Below, in pieces: positions 1 to 9,791 of a stretch of 64,000 nt of DNA. Source of the stretch: an uncultured Clostridia bacterium (GTDB lineage Bacteria; Bacillota; Clostridia; TANB77; CAG-508); the NCBI GenBank assembly GCA_934140005.1, contig CAKPBB010000004.1, positions 18,172-82,171 on the forward strand, read 5' to 3'. The notes below the pieces were generated by a model, which worked only from the letters and a program-made list of their open reading frames with translations, was not told where the DNA came from and did not search any database. Numbering within the stretch: the first letter of the stretch is position 1; each line of letters begins with the position of its first letter. Made by a program: the position numbers and the translations under genes.

Positions 1-2113
1 CTTCAACTGTAATATTGATATTGGTAATATTTTCTTTATTTGTTCTAGCATTTACTCCCATAAGTTTTGCTTTTATATTGTCTACTTGTTTAATAACATC
101 TTTTAAAAGACCATTTCTATCATTTGCAAATATTTCAATATTTGCACTATAAGAACCTTTTACATCATCATACCAGTATACATCAATCATTCTATTTTCT
201 TCATTTAATAAATCTTTTAAATTTATACAATCTGTACGGTGAACTGATACACCTCTACCTTTTGTGATGTATCCTATAATTTCATCTCCTGGTAATGGAT
301 TACAACATCTAGATAATTTTACTAAACAATTATCTATTCCTTTTACAATTACACCTGTTTTAGATGGTTTAGATTTTATTGGTTTTGCTGTTGCAAGTTC
401 TTCAATCTTTTTGTCTAAATCTTCTTCTTCATGTTCTTTTTTATATTCCTCTAGGAGTCTTGCTACAACTTTATTTGCTGACATTCCACCAAAACCAACA
501 CTAGCATACATATCATCAGCACTAGCAAGTTTATATCTATCTAAAACTACTTGTAGCCATTCATTTTTTAATAAGTCAGAATTTTTGAATCCCAATTTCT
601 TTATTTCTTTTTCTACAAGGTCTTTTCCTTTTTCAATATTTTGTGTTCTTTCAGCCTTTTTAAACCATTGATTTATTCTATTTTTAGCTGATGAACTTTT
701 AACAAATTTAAGCCAATCTCTACTTGGACCTTTACTTTGGTCTGATGTAATAATTTCAACAATATCACCATTATGTAAATGTGTAATAATTGGCATCATC
801 TTTCCATTTATCTTACAGCCAACCATCTTATGACCAATTTGTTCATGAATGCTATATGCAAAATCAATTGGTGTTCCACCTCTTGGCATAACTTTAATCA
901 TACCCTTTGGAGTAAATACGTAAACTTCATCTTCAAATAATTCTGTTTTTAATGTATTTAAAAATTCATCTGGATTTTGTGTATTTTTTTGCCATTCCAA
1001 AGTTTCACGAAGCCAAGCAAGTTTATCACCTTCAACAACAACAGCTTCTTTTTTTCCTTTGTTACTAGCTTCTTTGTAAGCCCAATGTGCAGCAATACCA
1101 AATTCAGCAGTTCTATGCATTTCCCAAGTACGAATTTGAACTTCAAATGGTGTTCCTTTTGGACCAAGTAAAGTTGTATGTATTGATTGATACATATTTT
1201 TCTTTGGAACTGCTATATAATCTTTAAATCTTCCTGGCATTGGAGTATATAGTTCGTGAACAACACCAAGTGCAGCATAGCAATCCTTTACATCATCTAC
1301 CAATATACGCAATGCAAATAAATCATAAATTTGGTCTAATGATTTGTTATCTCTTTGCATTTTTCTATAAATACTATATAAATGTTTTGCTCTTCCTGTA
1401 ACTTCTGCTTTTATATGTTGTGCAGACATTTCAGCTTCTAAATCTTGTTGAATTTGGTCTAAGAATTTTAATCTTTCTTCTCTTTTCTTATCTAATCCAA
1501 CAACTATTTCATGGTATTCTTCTGGATATAAGTATTTAAAGCTTAAATCTTCAAGTTCCCATTTTAAAGAATATATACCTAAACGATTAGCAAGTGGAGC
1601 ATATAAATCCATTGTTTCTTTTGCATTTGCAATTTGTCTATCTCTTTTTAAGAATTTCAATGTTCTCATATTATGAAGTCTATCTGCTAATTTTATTAAG
1701 ATAACTCTTATATCCTTTCCCATTGCTAAGAACATTTTTCTATAATTTTCAACCTGTTGCTCTTCAGCACTAGTATATCTTAAAGTTCCAAGTTTTGTAA
1801 CACCTGCAACCATTTCAGCAATTGCATCTCCAAATTCTCTTTTTAAATCTTCATTTGTAACTGGAGTATCTTCAACTATATCATGCAATAAAGCTGCACA
1901 AATAGTTTCATCATCAAGCTCTAATGTTGATAAAATATAAGCAACATTTAAAGGGTGAATAAGATAAGGTTCTCCAGATTTTCTAAGTTGTCCTTCATGA
2001 TATGAATTTGCAAAATCATAAGCTCTTTGTATCAATGCTGAATCTGAATTTTTATAATTTTTCTTTTGATTTTCAATAATCTCTTCTATTGTAGCATTTT
2101 TTTCTTCTGACAT
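1..2113 (-). CDS. rel: Bifunctional (p)ppGpp synthetase/hydrolase, 3' end cut by window edge
   Basis: Makes and degrades the stringent-response alarmone (p)ppGpp in the cytoplasm. Reading from the ATG at 2113 (preceded by GAAAGGAATGAG) gives an open frame of 704 complete codons running off the window. Domains in order: HD hydrolase (YLIHPL near residue 45, then ALLHDIVEDT and KLADRLHNMRT), RelA/SpoT synthetase (YAPLANRLG, later DLFALRI and YQSIHTTLLGPKG), TGS (VYVFTPKG), helical region, a Cys-rich segment (RCCNPLPGDEIIGY ... HRTDC) and the start of a C-terminal ACT domain. Both HD and synthetase catalytic signatures are present, so a dual-function Rel rather than a monofunctional RelA is likely. 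It lies 80 bases after recJ, in the same direction, and is probably cotranscribed. Only the last part of the ACT domain is missing, because of the window edge. Confidence 0.96.
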   Translation of the reverse strand, partial: MSEEKNATIEEIIENQKKNYKNSDSALIQRAYDFANSYHEGQLRKSGEPYLIHPLNVAYILSTLELDDETICAALLHDIVEDTPVTNEDLKREFGDAIAEMVAGVTKLGTLRYTSAEEQQVENYRKMFLAMGKDIRVILIKLADRLHNMRTLKFLKRDRQIANAKETMDLYAPLANRLGIYSLKWELEDLSFKYLYPEEYHEIVVGLDKKREERLKFLDQIQQDLEAEMSAQHIKAEVTGRAKHLYSIYRKMQRDNKSLDQIYDLFALRILVDDVKDCYAALGVVHELYTPMPGRFKDYIAVPKKNMYQSIHTTLLGPKGTPFEVQIRTWEMHRTAEFGIAAHWAYKEASNKGKKEAVVVEGDKLAWLRETLEWQKNTQNPDEFLNTLKTELFEDEVYVFTPKGMIKVMPRGGTPIDFAYSIHEQIGHKMVGCKINGKMMPIITHLHNGDIVEIITSDQSKGPSRDWLKFVKSSSAKNRINQWFKKAERTQNIEKGKDLVEKEIKKLGFKNSDLLKNEWLQVVLDRYKLASADDMYASVGFGGMSANKVVARLLEEYKKEHEEEDLDKKIEELATAKPIKSKPSKTGVIVKGIDNCLVKLSRCCNPLPGDEIIGYITKGRGVSVHRTDCINLKDLLNEENRMIDVYWYDDVKGSYSANIEIFANDRNGLLKDVIKQVDNIKAKLMGVNARTNKENITNINITVE

Positions 2114-2193
2114 ATTTTCTCATTCCTTTCTTAAGGCATATCGCAATTGAAAAATTTTTAATAACAAAAATATATTTTCAAGTTTTCATCCCT

Positions 2194-3882
2194 TTAATAT
2201 GATCTTCTTATATCTTTCATATTTATTTGAATCGTATCAATTCCATTAAAAGTATTTATTTCTAAAACACCTAATACATCAATTTTATCTGCAATTCTAT
2301 ATTCTTCTGCATATTTACCCATATTGAATCCAATTGCATTTATAATAGTATTGCCATCTTTTAAAGTAAGTTTTAAGTGCTTTCCTTCTGATAAAGCTCT
2401 AATTGAGTCTATTCTCAAATTTTTATAAATAAATACTGGAAGTTTATTAGCTTCTCCAAATGGCTCTAAAGCTTTTAAACTATTTATTGTATCTATATTT
2501 ACATCTTTAATAGTAATTTCTCTATCTATATTTATTACTGATTCAATTTCCTCTGTATGAGCTTCTTTTGCTATTTCTTCAAATTTATCTGCAAATTTTT
2601 GGAAGTTTTCTTTCTTTAAGCTAAGTCCAACAGCCATCTCGTGTCCACCATATTTTTCAAGATATTCACTAGATTGGCATAATGCATCATGTAAATCAAA
2701 TCCTGGTATACTTCTTCCAGAACCTTTACCTTCATCACCTTCAAAACAAATTAAAATACTTGGTTTAAAATATTGCTCTGTAATTTTTGAAGCTACAATT
2801 CCAATCACTCCATGATGCCAGTTTTCTCCACCAACAACAATTACATTATTTTCTTCTAAATGATTTTTTTCAATTTTTTCTAAAGCTTCTTGATAAATTC
2901 TTTTTTCAATTTCTTGTCTTTCTCTATTATATTTATTTAGGTTGTCAGTTATTCTTCCAGCTTCAACAATATTATCTGTTAAGAATAATTTTAAAGCTTC
3001 TTCCTCTTTTCCCATTCTTCCACAAGCATTTATTCTTGGTGCTACACCAAAAGATACTGTGTTTGAATTTACTTCTTTATATCCTGAAGCTACAAGTAAT
3101 GCTTTAAGTCCTGGATTTCTAGTTTGTTCAACAAGTTTTAATCCAAGTTTTGCAATAACTCTATTTTCATCTACTAATGGAACTATATCTGAAATTGTTC
3201 CAACACATACTATATCTAAATATTTTAAATATTCTTTTTCATCTAAATTTAATTTTTGACTAATAGCTTGTGCAAGTTTAAATACAACTCCACAACCTGC
3301 CAAATTTTTAAATGGATATTTATTATCTTTACGTTTACAATCTACTACTGCTAAAGCATCTGGTAATTCTTCTAAAGGTTCATGGTGGTCTGTTACAATT
3401 ACTTCCATTCCTTTTTCATAAGCATATTTAATTTCTTCTATTCCAGAAATACCACAATCAACAGTAATAATCAATTTATAGCCTTCTTCTGCTATTTTTT
3501 CAACTGCTTCTTTATTTAAGCCATACCCTTCATCAAGCCTATTTGGTATATAGTACCCAACATCCAAACCACGTTCTTTTAAAAATTTTTTTAATACTGT
3601 GATACTAGTAATACCATCTACATCATAATCGCCATATATAATTACTTTTTCTTTTTCATCAATTGCTTTTAATATTCTATTAACTGCCTTTTCCATATCT
3701 GGCATTGAATATGGATCATGAAAATCTTTTCGTGTTGGATTTAAAAATATATCAATATCCTTTTTTTCTGTAATTCCTCTATTTACTAAAATTACAGCTA
3801 AAAGTTCTGATATATTATGTTCTTTCGCTATTTTTTGTACAAGATTTTCATCTTGATTATAAAATTCCCACTTTCGATTCAT
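2194..3882 (-). CDS. recJ: Single-stranded-DNA 5'-3' exonuclease RecJ
   Basis: DNA-repair exonuclease of the DHH family, acting in RecF-type recombination and base-excision repair. The 562-residue product has the normal length for RecJ. Visible motifs are YGDYDVDGITS (phosphoesterase motif I), TVDCGIS, VTDHHEP (the DHH motif) and, in the DHHA1 part, GGHEMAVGLS with a C-terminal OB-like domain. The open frame extends 28 codons further upstream, but the ATG at 3882 follows GGGAGGAAAGGA and begins MNRKWEFYN, so I chose it; the upstream extension looks like untranslated leader. It is followed at short distance by rel. Confidence 0.95.
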   Translation of the reverse strand: MNRKWEFYNQDENLVQKIAKEHNISELLAVILVNRGITEKKDIDIFLNPTRKDFHDPYSMPDMEKAVNRILKAIDEKEKVIIYGDYDVDGITSITVLKKFLKERGLDVGYYIPNRLDEGYGLNKEAVEKIAEEGYKLIITVDCGISGIEEIKYAYEKGMEVIVTDHHEPLEELPDALAVVDCKRKDNKYPFKNLAGCGVVFKLAQAISQKLNLDEKEYLKYLDIVCVGTISDIVPLVDENRVIAKLGLKLVEQTRNPGLKALLVASGYKEVNSNTVSFGVAPRINACGRMGKEEEALKLFLTDNIVEAGRITDNLNKYNRERQEIEKRIYQEALEKIEKNHLEENNVIVVGGENWHHGVIGIVASKITEQYFKPSILICFEGDEGKGSGRSIPGFDLHDALCQSSEYLEKYGGHEMAVGLSLKKENFQKFADKFEEIAKEAHTEEIESVINIDREITIKDVNIDTINSLKALEPFGEANKLPVFIYKNLRIDSIRALSEGKHLKLTLKDGNTIINAIGFNMGKYAEEYRIADKIDVLGVLEINTFNGIDTIQINMKDIRRSY

Positions 3883-3990
3883 TCCTTTCCTCCCATAATA
3901 ATAAATTTGATGTATATTATATAACAAAAAAGCAAATTTATCAATGAAAAAGCAACTGTTTTGCAATATTTATTTAATTTTATCATTACA

Positions 3991-4023
3991 AAAGGACTGT
4001 TAAATATTTTTTAACAGTCCTTT
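3991..4023 (-). terminator. Rho-independent terminator after the YlbF-family gene
   Basis: Perfect 13-bp arms (AAAGGACTGTTAA at 3991-4003, TTAACAGTCCTTT at 4011-4023) around a 7-base loop, lying between the stop of the YlbF-family gene and recJ. A short T-rich tract follows on the minus strand. Confidence 0.8.
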
Positions 4024-4030
4024 CACTTTG

Positions 4031-4363
4031 TTATAACACATCTTTAATTGCTTCACCTATAATTTTATTTATATCAGCAACCATTACATTAAATTTTACT
4101 TCTTTTTCAAAGTATTCTTTTACTTGTTCATTTTGAACTAAAATTTTATATAATTCTTGTAATTTAGCCATTTTTTCGTTACTTTGTTTTTCACCTTGCA
4201 TAGCAAGTAATTGCTCTTCATAACGAATTTTCTCAAATTCATCTACTTTATGTTTTAGCTCTGGGTCTTTAGAAATTTCCTCTTTTATTATTTTGTACTC
4301 TTTATATTCCTTACTTTCTCTAATAGCTCCTGCTAAACTATGTGCTCTATCGTAAACTTCCAT
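4031..4363 (-). CDS. YlbF/YmcA family protein
   Basis: A 110-residue, almost entirely helical, charged cytoplasmic protein. The pattern MEVYDRAHSLAGAIRESKEYKEYK followed by a helix ending KVDEFEKIRYEEQLLAMQG is typical of the Com_YlbF family. In Bacillus subtilis the paralogues YlbF, YmcA and YaaT form the Y-complex, which affects RNase Y-dependent mRNA maturation, competence and sporulation; whether this single family member has such a role here is inference. The start at 4363 follows GAGAGGAG. It forms its own short unit between the GH57 gene and recJ. Confidence 0.8.
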   Translation of the reverse strand: MEVYDRAHSLAGAIRESKEYKEYKIIKEEISKDPELKHKVDEFEKIRYEEQLLAMQGEKQSNEKMAKLQELYKILVQNEQVKEYFEKEVKFNVMVADINKIIGEAIKDVL

Positions 4364-4394
4364 TTTGTTCTCCTCTCTTTAGCTAAATTTTATT

Positions 4395-5987
4395 TTAATA
4401 ATAAATCATATAATCTATTTCTGGGAAAATATCATCTTTATCAAATACATCTAATAAATATTTTGCATCTATTTTATCTCGTTTTATTTGATAATATAGT
4501 TTTGTAAATCTTCCTATTCTTTCTTTTATTGCTTTATGCGCATATTCAACCATTGTACCATTTGTAATAATGAATAACCAATCACTACTTTGTGCTAACA
4601 GTAATTCTCTTGCACATTGATTTAAAGCTTGTCTTCTTAAAGTATCTCCCTCATTTGGATATAAATGTGCTAACTCACACATTCTATCTCCTGCTTTATG
4701 CAAATGTCTATGTGCATAATCATTTGAAGGGTTAAGCCAAACTTCGTTATATCCATTTGCTCCCCAGCTTGATCTACAAGGAGAAGCAACTTGAATATTT
4801 GGAAATCTATCTATATATTCACTAGGTGTGATAAGTTCAAAATTACACTCATCATAATAAATTTTCTTAAATAATATATATAGCCAGTATGGACCTTCAT
4901 ACCACCAATGTCCATAAAGTTCTGCATCATAAGGACATGTAATAATTGGTGGAACATCCATAAAGCTTGCTAAATGCTCTATTTGCTGAGTTCTACAATT
5001 CATAAAATGTCCAGCTTGTTTTTCTGCTGAATCTTTTGCCCATTGAACATCATAATAATCTTTTTGCTCTGTTTTTCCAGTAATACGATAATATTTTATA
5101 CCAGTATTTACTCTAACACCATTATGTGCTATATATGGTTTTATATACTCATAATCAGCTTCATAACCAATATCTCTGTAAAATTCTCTATAATTATAAT
5201 CCCCTGGATAACCAGTAATAGAGCTCCAAACTTGTCTTGATGACTCTATATCTCTTGCAAATGCAACAACATTATTTGGTGATACAATAGGAGCATAAGT
5301 TCCATAAATAGGTGTTGGGTCTGCATATAAAACACCATGAGATTCTGTAATAATGTATTCTATTCCAAACTCTCTTAAATATTTATCTGCTTCTGGGACA
5401 TATCCACATTCTGGAAGCCATATTCCTCTTGGTTTTCTACCAAAATATTTTTCATAAGTTTGAACACCAACTCCAATTTGTGCTCTAACTGTTTTTTCAT
5501 TAACATATAAAATTGGGAAAAAACCATGTGTTGCACCACAAGTTATTATTTCTAAAACGCCAATATCTTGGAAATGTTTAAATCCTGTAATTAAATTACA
5601 TTTATATATATCTCTAAAAACATGTAAGTCATTAGTATATCTGTCTAAATAATACTTAGACAAATTGTTTAATCTTGCATCATATACAGTTCTTTTTACT
5701 TCTTTTTCACATAGTTCAATATGTTTTTTTAAGTATTTTATATATCTTTCTTGCAATAAAGCATTATCCAACATATTCAAAAGTGGTGGAGTCATTGTCA
5801 TTGTAATTCTAAAGTCGACTTTTTCCTCTACCAATTTTTGATAGTTTAATAATAGTGGTATATAAGTTTCTGAAATTGCTTCAAATAGCCATTCTTCCTC
5901 TAAATAGTCTTCATTTTCTGGGTGATGTATATAAGGTAAATGAGCATGTAATATGAAACTTACATATCCCTTTGTTTGTTTATTCAT
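4395..5987 (-). CDS. GH57 family alpha-glucan enzyme (DUF1957-type, probable branching enzyme)
   Basis: A 530-residue glycoside hydrolase family 57 protein, most like the DUF1957-type 1,4-alpha-glucan branching enzymes. N-terminal YVSFILHAHLPYIHHPE is the GH57 first strand with its histidines. GIWLPECGY (near residue 195) holds the expected nucleophile Glu, and CPYDAELYGHWWYEGP (near 350) the expected acid/base Asp. The helical C-terminal part contains the aromatic/tryptophan motif SSWGANGY. No signal peptide, so cytoplasmic. AGAAGGAG precedes the ATG at 5987. Its neighbours are a DUF4912 protein and a GT4 glucosyltransferase, which fits a glycogen-like polymer pathway; substrate assignment is inference. 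Confidence 0.87.
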   Translation of the reverse strand: MNKQTKGYVSFILHAHLPYIHHPENEDYLEEEWLFEAISETYIPLLLNYQKLVEEKVDFRITMTMTPPLLNMLDNALLQERYIKYLKKHIELCEKEVKRTVYDARLNNLSKYYLDRYTNDLHVFRDIYKCNLITGFKHFQDIGVLEIITCGATHGFFPILYVNEKTVRAQIGVGVQTYEKYFGRKPRGIWLPECGYVPEADKYLREFGIEYIITESHGVLYADPTPIYGTYAPIVSPNNVVAFARDIESSRQVWSSITGYPGDYNYREFYRDIGYEADYEYIKPYIAHNGVRVNTGIKYYRITGKTEQKDYYDVQWAKDSAEKQAGHFMNCRTQQIEHLASFMDVPPIITCPYDAELYGHWWYEGPYWLYILFKKIYYDECNFELITPSEYIDRFPNIQVASPCRSSWGANGYNEVWLNPSNDYAHRHLHKAGDRMCELAHLYPNEGDTLRRQALNQCARELLLAQSSDWLFIITNGTMVEYAHKAIKERIGRFTKLYYQIKRDKIDAKYLLDVFDKDDIFPEIDYMIYY

Positions 5988-6040
5988 TTATTTCTCCTTC
6001 TAATTTCAATAATCAAAAATTTAATTCTCATTGTATGATA

Positions 6041-6074
6041 AAAGGCGATTGGTAGTTAAATGCCATCGCCCTTT
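6041..6074 (-). terminator. Terminator after the DUF4912 gene
   Basis: Inverted repeat with arms AAAGGCGATTGG (6041-6052) and CCATCGCCCTTT (from 6063), one base bulged, directly downstream of the DUF4912 stop and followed by a T-rich stretch on the minus strand. It may separate the DUF4912 transcript from the GH57 gene only partly. Confidence 0.65.
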
Positions 6075-6082
6075 CTTTCATT

Positions 6083-7363
6083 TTATTTAAATGATGATGA
6101 GCTCATTGAAGATGGATTTAATAAATCTAATAAACTTTCATCTTCCATTTCATTTTTGTAGATTTCTTTATAAACTTCATAAATATTATATACTTTGCCC
6201 ATTTTCTTAGCAAATTCTAAATTACTTATATCTACAAGTTTTTCTTCATGGTTCTTTACATTTCTATATACAACATAAGGCTTCAAATTTTCAAATAGAA
6301 TATGGTCATTTGGAACTTCAAGTGTGTTTGAAGTTGTTATAGGTAAATAATCATTTTGAAGAACTATATTTTCATCTCTAACTTGTTCTCTATTTACATA
6401 TCCTAATTTAGATTGATCTTTAAACTTTCTACCTAATTGAATTGTGTACTTTGATTTTGGATCATTTATATCTAAATACCAGCTATTTGCAAAATCGTTA
6501 ATTGGTATTTCAAATGTATAGTTTTTATCATCATTGTGAATTAACAATACTGGATATGTGTCGTAAAAGAAACTTTCTCCAAAAGCTTTTAAATATCTTT
6601 CTCTGTCGCTATCTGCTATATCCCAATATACAAATAATCTCTTTGGTGTTTGTGCTAATATTTTAACAACTGTTTCATTATATCTATATGGTAAATCATA
6701 ATATTCTAAATTATAAGAATTTTTCTTTTCTTGTTCGATTTCTTTATTTTCTTTTTGAGCAATTTCTTTTGCTGCTTTTTCTTTTTGTTCTATCTTTTCC
6801 TTTTTCGCTTCTTCTTGAATTTCAACTATCTTTTTAAGGAAACTTTTAATTTTAGATATTATTGCAGATTCTTTTGGTTTGATTTCTTCTACTTTATTTT
6901 CTACTACTTTTTTTGTTTCAGTAGCAATATTCTTTTTATCACTAGCTAAATCTTTTGCTTTTGTTGTAGAATTATTAGTTGACTTTTTCTTTGTAGTGTT
7001 TTCTGCTACTTTTGAATCAACTTTACTTTCTTTACTTGAAGTTTTTTTATTGCCTACTGATGTATTTGTTTTATTTGAACTAGCATTAGAACTTTTAGTA
7101 GTAACTTTGTTTTTAGAAGTTTCTGCTGTTTTTAAGTTACTACTCTTTTTTGCTGTAGTTGCACTTTTAGATACATTTTGTTTTGCTACAGTTTTTTCTG
7201 TATTAGTAACCGCTTTTTTCGAATTACTAGAACTTTTTGTACTAGCTTTCTTTAAATTTTCAGTTTTTGAAACTTTTTTATCTTCTTTACTACTATTAGA
7301 AGTTTTCTTCAAATTTTCTTCTTTATTTTTTATATTATCTGCTCTGCTTTCACTTTTAGGCAT
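6083..7363 (-). CDS. DUF4912 domain protein with long disordered Lys/Ser/Thr N-terminus
   Basis: A 426-residue cytoplasmic protein in two parts. Residues 1 to about 160 are low complexity (Lys, Ser, Thr, Asn, Ala with many KKSS/KTSS runs) and look disordered and basic. Residues about 165-215 are charged and probably coiled coil (KIEQKEKAAKEIAQKENKE). Residues about 225-400 match what I know of DUF4912: YDLPYRYNETVVKILAQTPK, then RLFVYWDIADSDRERY. This domain often sits beside DUF1957/GH57 and GT4 genes in clostridia; a polysaccharide-binding or scaffolding role is only inference. ACTAAGGAGGAAATAAAATG supports the start at 7363. It diverges from the GT4 gene. Confidence 0.75.
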   Translation of the reverse strand: MPKSESRADNIKNKEENLKKTSNSSKEDKKVSKTENLKKASTKSSSNSKKAVTNTEKTVAKQNVSKSATTAKKSSNLKTAETSKNKVTTKSSNASSNKTNTSVGNKKTSSKESKVDSKVAENTTKKKSTNNSTTKAKDLASDKKNIATETKKVVENKVEEIKPKESAIISKIKSFLKKIVEIQEEAKKEKIEQKEKAAKEIAQKENKEIEQEKKNSYNLEYYDLPYRYNETVVKILAQTPKRLFVYWDIADSDRERYLKAFGESFFYDTYPVLLIHNDDKNYTFEIPINDFANSWYLDINDPKSKYTIQLGRKFKDQSKLGYVNREQVRDENIVLQNDYLPITTSNTLEVPNDHILFENLKPYVVYRNVKNHEEKLVDISNLEFAKKMGKVYNIYEVYKEIYKNEMEDESLLDLLNPSSMSSSSFK

Positions 7364-7749
7364 TTTATTTCCTCCTTAGTAAATCTTTTCTTCTTTATAA
7401 TAATATTATAGTATATCAAAACAAAAATAATTACAAGTAGAATTTTAATTTTTTTTGCGTTTTTTTGTCGTCAAATTTTATATTAAAAATTTTAGTTATG
7501 ATATTATTAAAAATAAAGTTTTTTGTCAAGTTTTTTCAAATCATTTTTTGTCGAAAATTGTGTTAGATTGGTGTTTTGATACCTTTTTGTAATTTGTTTG
7601 ATATACAATTGTAACATCTTTCAAAATTCTGAAAATTTTTTTATTTTTTTGTCAAAAAATGGTTTACTTTTTTAAAATTATTATATAAAATAAACATCAA
7701 TAGAAATAGTATAAATTACAAAAGATTTGAAAGGAGCTAAAAAAGGCAA
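7364..7749. promoter_or_regulatory. Divergent AT-rich intergenic region with four TTTTTTGTC repeats
   Basis: A 386-base gap between the divergent DUF4912 and GT4 genes. No ORF with a ribosome binding site was seen. It is extremely T-rich on the plus strand and carries TTTTTTGTC four times in the same orientation (ending at 7470, 7528, 7553 and 7653). A weak candidate promoter for the GT4 gene is TTGTCA (7649-7654) with TAAAAT 18 bases further. The GT4 ribosome binding site GAAAGGAG lies just before 7740. Confidence 0.5.
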
Positions 7750-9039
7750 ATGAAAATTTTAATGCTTTCTTGGGAATATCCACCAAGAGTTGTAGGAGGA
7801 ATTGCACGAGTTGTTCATGATTTATCTCATAGATTAATTAGAGATGGACATGATGTAACTGTTATTACCTATAGAGATGGTAATGTTCCTTATGAAGAAA
7901 ATGATGAAGGAGTTAAAGTTTACAGAGTTGATAATTTTATGATTCAACCAAATAATTTTATTGATTGGATTATGCAACTTAATTTCAATATGGTAGCGAA
8001 AGCTGGAGAAATAATTGCTAAAGAAGGAAACTTTGATGTAATTCATGCTCATGATTGGCTTGTAGCTTATGCCGCAAAAACTTTAAAATATGCTTATAAT
8101 ACTCCTATTGTTTCTACAATTCATGCAACTGAAGCTGGTAGAAATAGTGGTATTCGTGGTGAACAACAAAAATATATTAATGATACAGAATGGATGTTAA
8201 CTTATGAATCATCTGAAGTTATTGTTAATAGTAATTATATGAAAAACGAGTTACAAAGATTATTTGGTCTTCCTTTCGAAAAAATAAATGTTGTTCCTAA
8301 CGGAGTTGATTTAGATATCTTTGATAATGTAGAAAGAGATTATGATTTTAGAAGACAATATGCAATGGATAATGAAAGAATTATTCTTTTCGTTGGTCGT
8401 CTTGTTTACGAGAAAGGTGTTCAAAATTTAATTGCTGCAATGCCAAAGATTTTAAGTAATTATCATGATGCTAAATTGATTATCGCTGGAAAAGGTCCTA
8501 TGCTTGATGAACTTCGTAATGAAGTTAATTCTTTAGGCTTAGGAGATAAAGTTTACTTTACTGGATATTTAAATTCAAAACAAGTTAAAAAAATGTATAA
8601 AGCTGCTGATATTGCTGTATTCCCTAGCACATATGAACCATTTGGTATAGTTGCACTTGAAGCAATGTTATCTGAAAATCCAGTTGTTGTTTCTGATGTT
8701 GGTGGTTTAAACGAAATTGTAGACCACGGTGTAAATGGAATGAAAAGTTATGCTGGGAATGCAAATTCTATCGCAGATTCAATATTAACATTATTATTTG
8801 ATCACAAATTATGTGATGAAATAACAAAAAATGCAAAACAAAAAGTTAAAACTCAATATAATTGGCCAAAAATAGCTCAAGATACTCACTTTACATATCA
8901 AAAAGCTATTTGCGAAACAATGGCAGAACGTCAAGCAAAACAAATTGCTCAAGAACAAGCAGAAAAAGTTTCTCAAAAGAAACCAGGAACAGAAATTACA
9001 AACCTATTATCTTTCAAGAAACGTCAAGCTTTTGCTTAA
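7750..9039 (+). CDS. Glycosyltransferase family 4, probable glycogen/alpha-glucan synthase
   Basis: A 429-residue GT-B fold enzyme. The N-terminal MKILMLSWEYPPRVVGGI is characteristic of GT4 glucan synthases. Further motifs are HAHDWL near residue 100, NGVDLDIF, FVGRLVYEKG and the nucleotide-sugar-binding motif EPFGIVALEAM (E-x7-E). The C-terminal 35 residues are a Gln/Lys-rich helix. No signal peptide. It is divergent from the DUF4912/GH57 genes, and the three together suggest an alpha-glucan storage pathway in which this enzyme elongates and GH57 branches. The donor (ADP- or UDP-glucose) cannot be read from the sequence. GAAAGGAG precedes the start. Confidence 0.85.
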   Translation: MKILMLSWEYPPRVVGGIARVVHDLSHRLIRDGHDVTVITYRDGNVPYEENDEGVKVYRVDNFMIQPNNFIDWIMQLNFNMVAKAGEIIAKEGNFDVIHAHDWLVAYAAKTLKYAYNTPIVSTIHATEAGRNSGIRGEQQKYINDTEWMLTYESSEVIVNSNYMKNELQRLFGLPFEKINVVPNGVDLDIFDNVERDYDFRRQYAMDNERIILFVGRLVYEKGVQNLIAAMPKILSNYHDAKLIIAGKGPMLDELRNEVNSLGLGDKVYFTGYLNSKQVKKMYKAADIAVFPSTYEPFGIVALEAMLSENPVVVSDVGGLNEIVDHGVNGMKSYAGNANSIADSILTLLFDHKLCDEITKNAKQKVKTQYNWPKIAQDTHFTYQKAICETMAERQAKQIAQEQAEKVSQKKPGTEITNLLSFKKRQAFA

Positions 9040-9081
9040 GTTATTAATTAAGCTCCATAATAAAATATATTATATATTATT

Positions 9082-9110
9082 AAAAGAGGACATTTTAAAT
9101 GCCCTCTTTT
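9082..9110. terminator. Bidirectional terminator between the GT4 and TraX genes
   Basis: Arms AAAAGAGGACA (9082-9092) and TGCCCTCTTTT (9100-9110), with one mismatch and a short AT loop, lie between two convergent genes, with T-runs on the plus side and A-runs before it. It can serve both genes. Confidence 0.8.
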
Positions 9111-9791
9111 CTATATTCTCATAAAATATATTAAATATAAAATCAGTAAATGTACTGGATAAAACCAATAGAAAAATTTTTTTATGCTTCTTCCCTTTTC
9201 TCCATTATATAAATAAATTGGTATTAGGGACAAATTCGTAAATAAAATTTGCAAATATATTATATTATTGAAAAAATTACTTTTGTATCTTGAAAAGTAA
9301 TACATTGTACACAATGCTATACTTGCTGGCAAAATTGTTGCTTTCTGATTTCTAAATAAATAGAAAATATAAATAAAGCAAATTCCATACATACCATAAT
9401 CCACTCTGCACAAATCACCTACTATAGCAATTGACATTGCAGTTAGAATTGCCATTGGCTTATTTTTTATTTTTTCCATGCACAACATGCCTAAAAATCC
9501 AAATAATAAAGTAAACATTATGTTTAACATTTTCCAAGAATTTTTTCCAATTATACTTCTAAATAGCATAAACGGTATCTGTGATATTAAACCATATATA
9601 ATTAACCTTTTTATGTAATCCTTTTTGCTATGTGTATGAAAAAATCCTTCAGTTAAAACAAATGCAAATAAAGGATATGACATTCTACCTAATAATTCAA
9701 AAGTTAAGCAATTAGTTTCTGGTATTGCATATCTTACATGGTCCAAAAACATTGTTAAAATAGCAATAATTTTTATTACAAATATATTCAT
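9111..9791 (-). CDS. TraX family membrane protein
   Basis: A 226-residue polytopic membrane protein. IKIIAILTMFLDHVRY at the N-terminus, then LLGRMSYPLFAFVLTEGFFHT, are hallmarks of the TraX family, named for the F-plasmid pilin N-acetylase and common as a stand-alone gene in Firmicutes. About seven hydrophobic segments are visible. No conjugation genes are nearby, so a plasmid-transfer role is unlikely; acyl transfer to an envelope component is inference. The gene stands alone, ending against the shared terminator with the GT4 gene. Confidence 0.82.
   Translation of the reverse strand: MNIFVIKIIAILTMFLDHVRYAIPETNCLTFELLGRMSYPLFAFVLTEGFFHTHSKKDYIKRLIIYGLISQIPFMLFRSIIGKNSWKMLNIMFTLLFGFLGMLCMEKIKNKPMAILTAMSIAIVGDLCRVDYGMYGICFIYIFYLFRNQKATILPASIALCTMYYFSRYKSNFFNNIIYLQILFTNLSLIPIYLYNGEKGRSIKKFFYWFYPVHLLILYLIYFMRI

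Noticed and set aside
6879..7379. 166-codon plus-strand ORF rich in Leu, Phe and Val
   Set aside because: Antisense shadow of the low-complexity Lys/Ser region of the DUF4912 gene; no independent ribosome binding site or known motif.
9111..9791. Conjugation gene (TraX)
   Set aside because: No other transfer gene nearby; TraX-like proteins are common chromosomal genes in Firmicutes.
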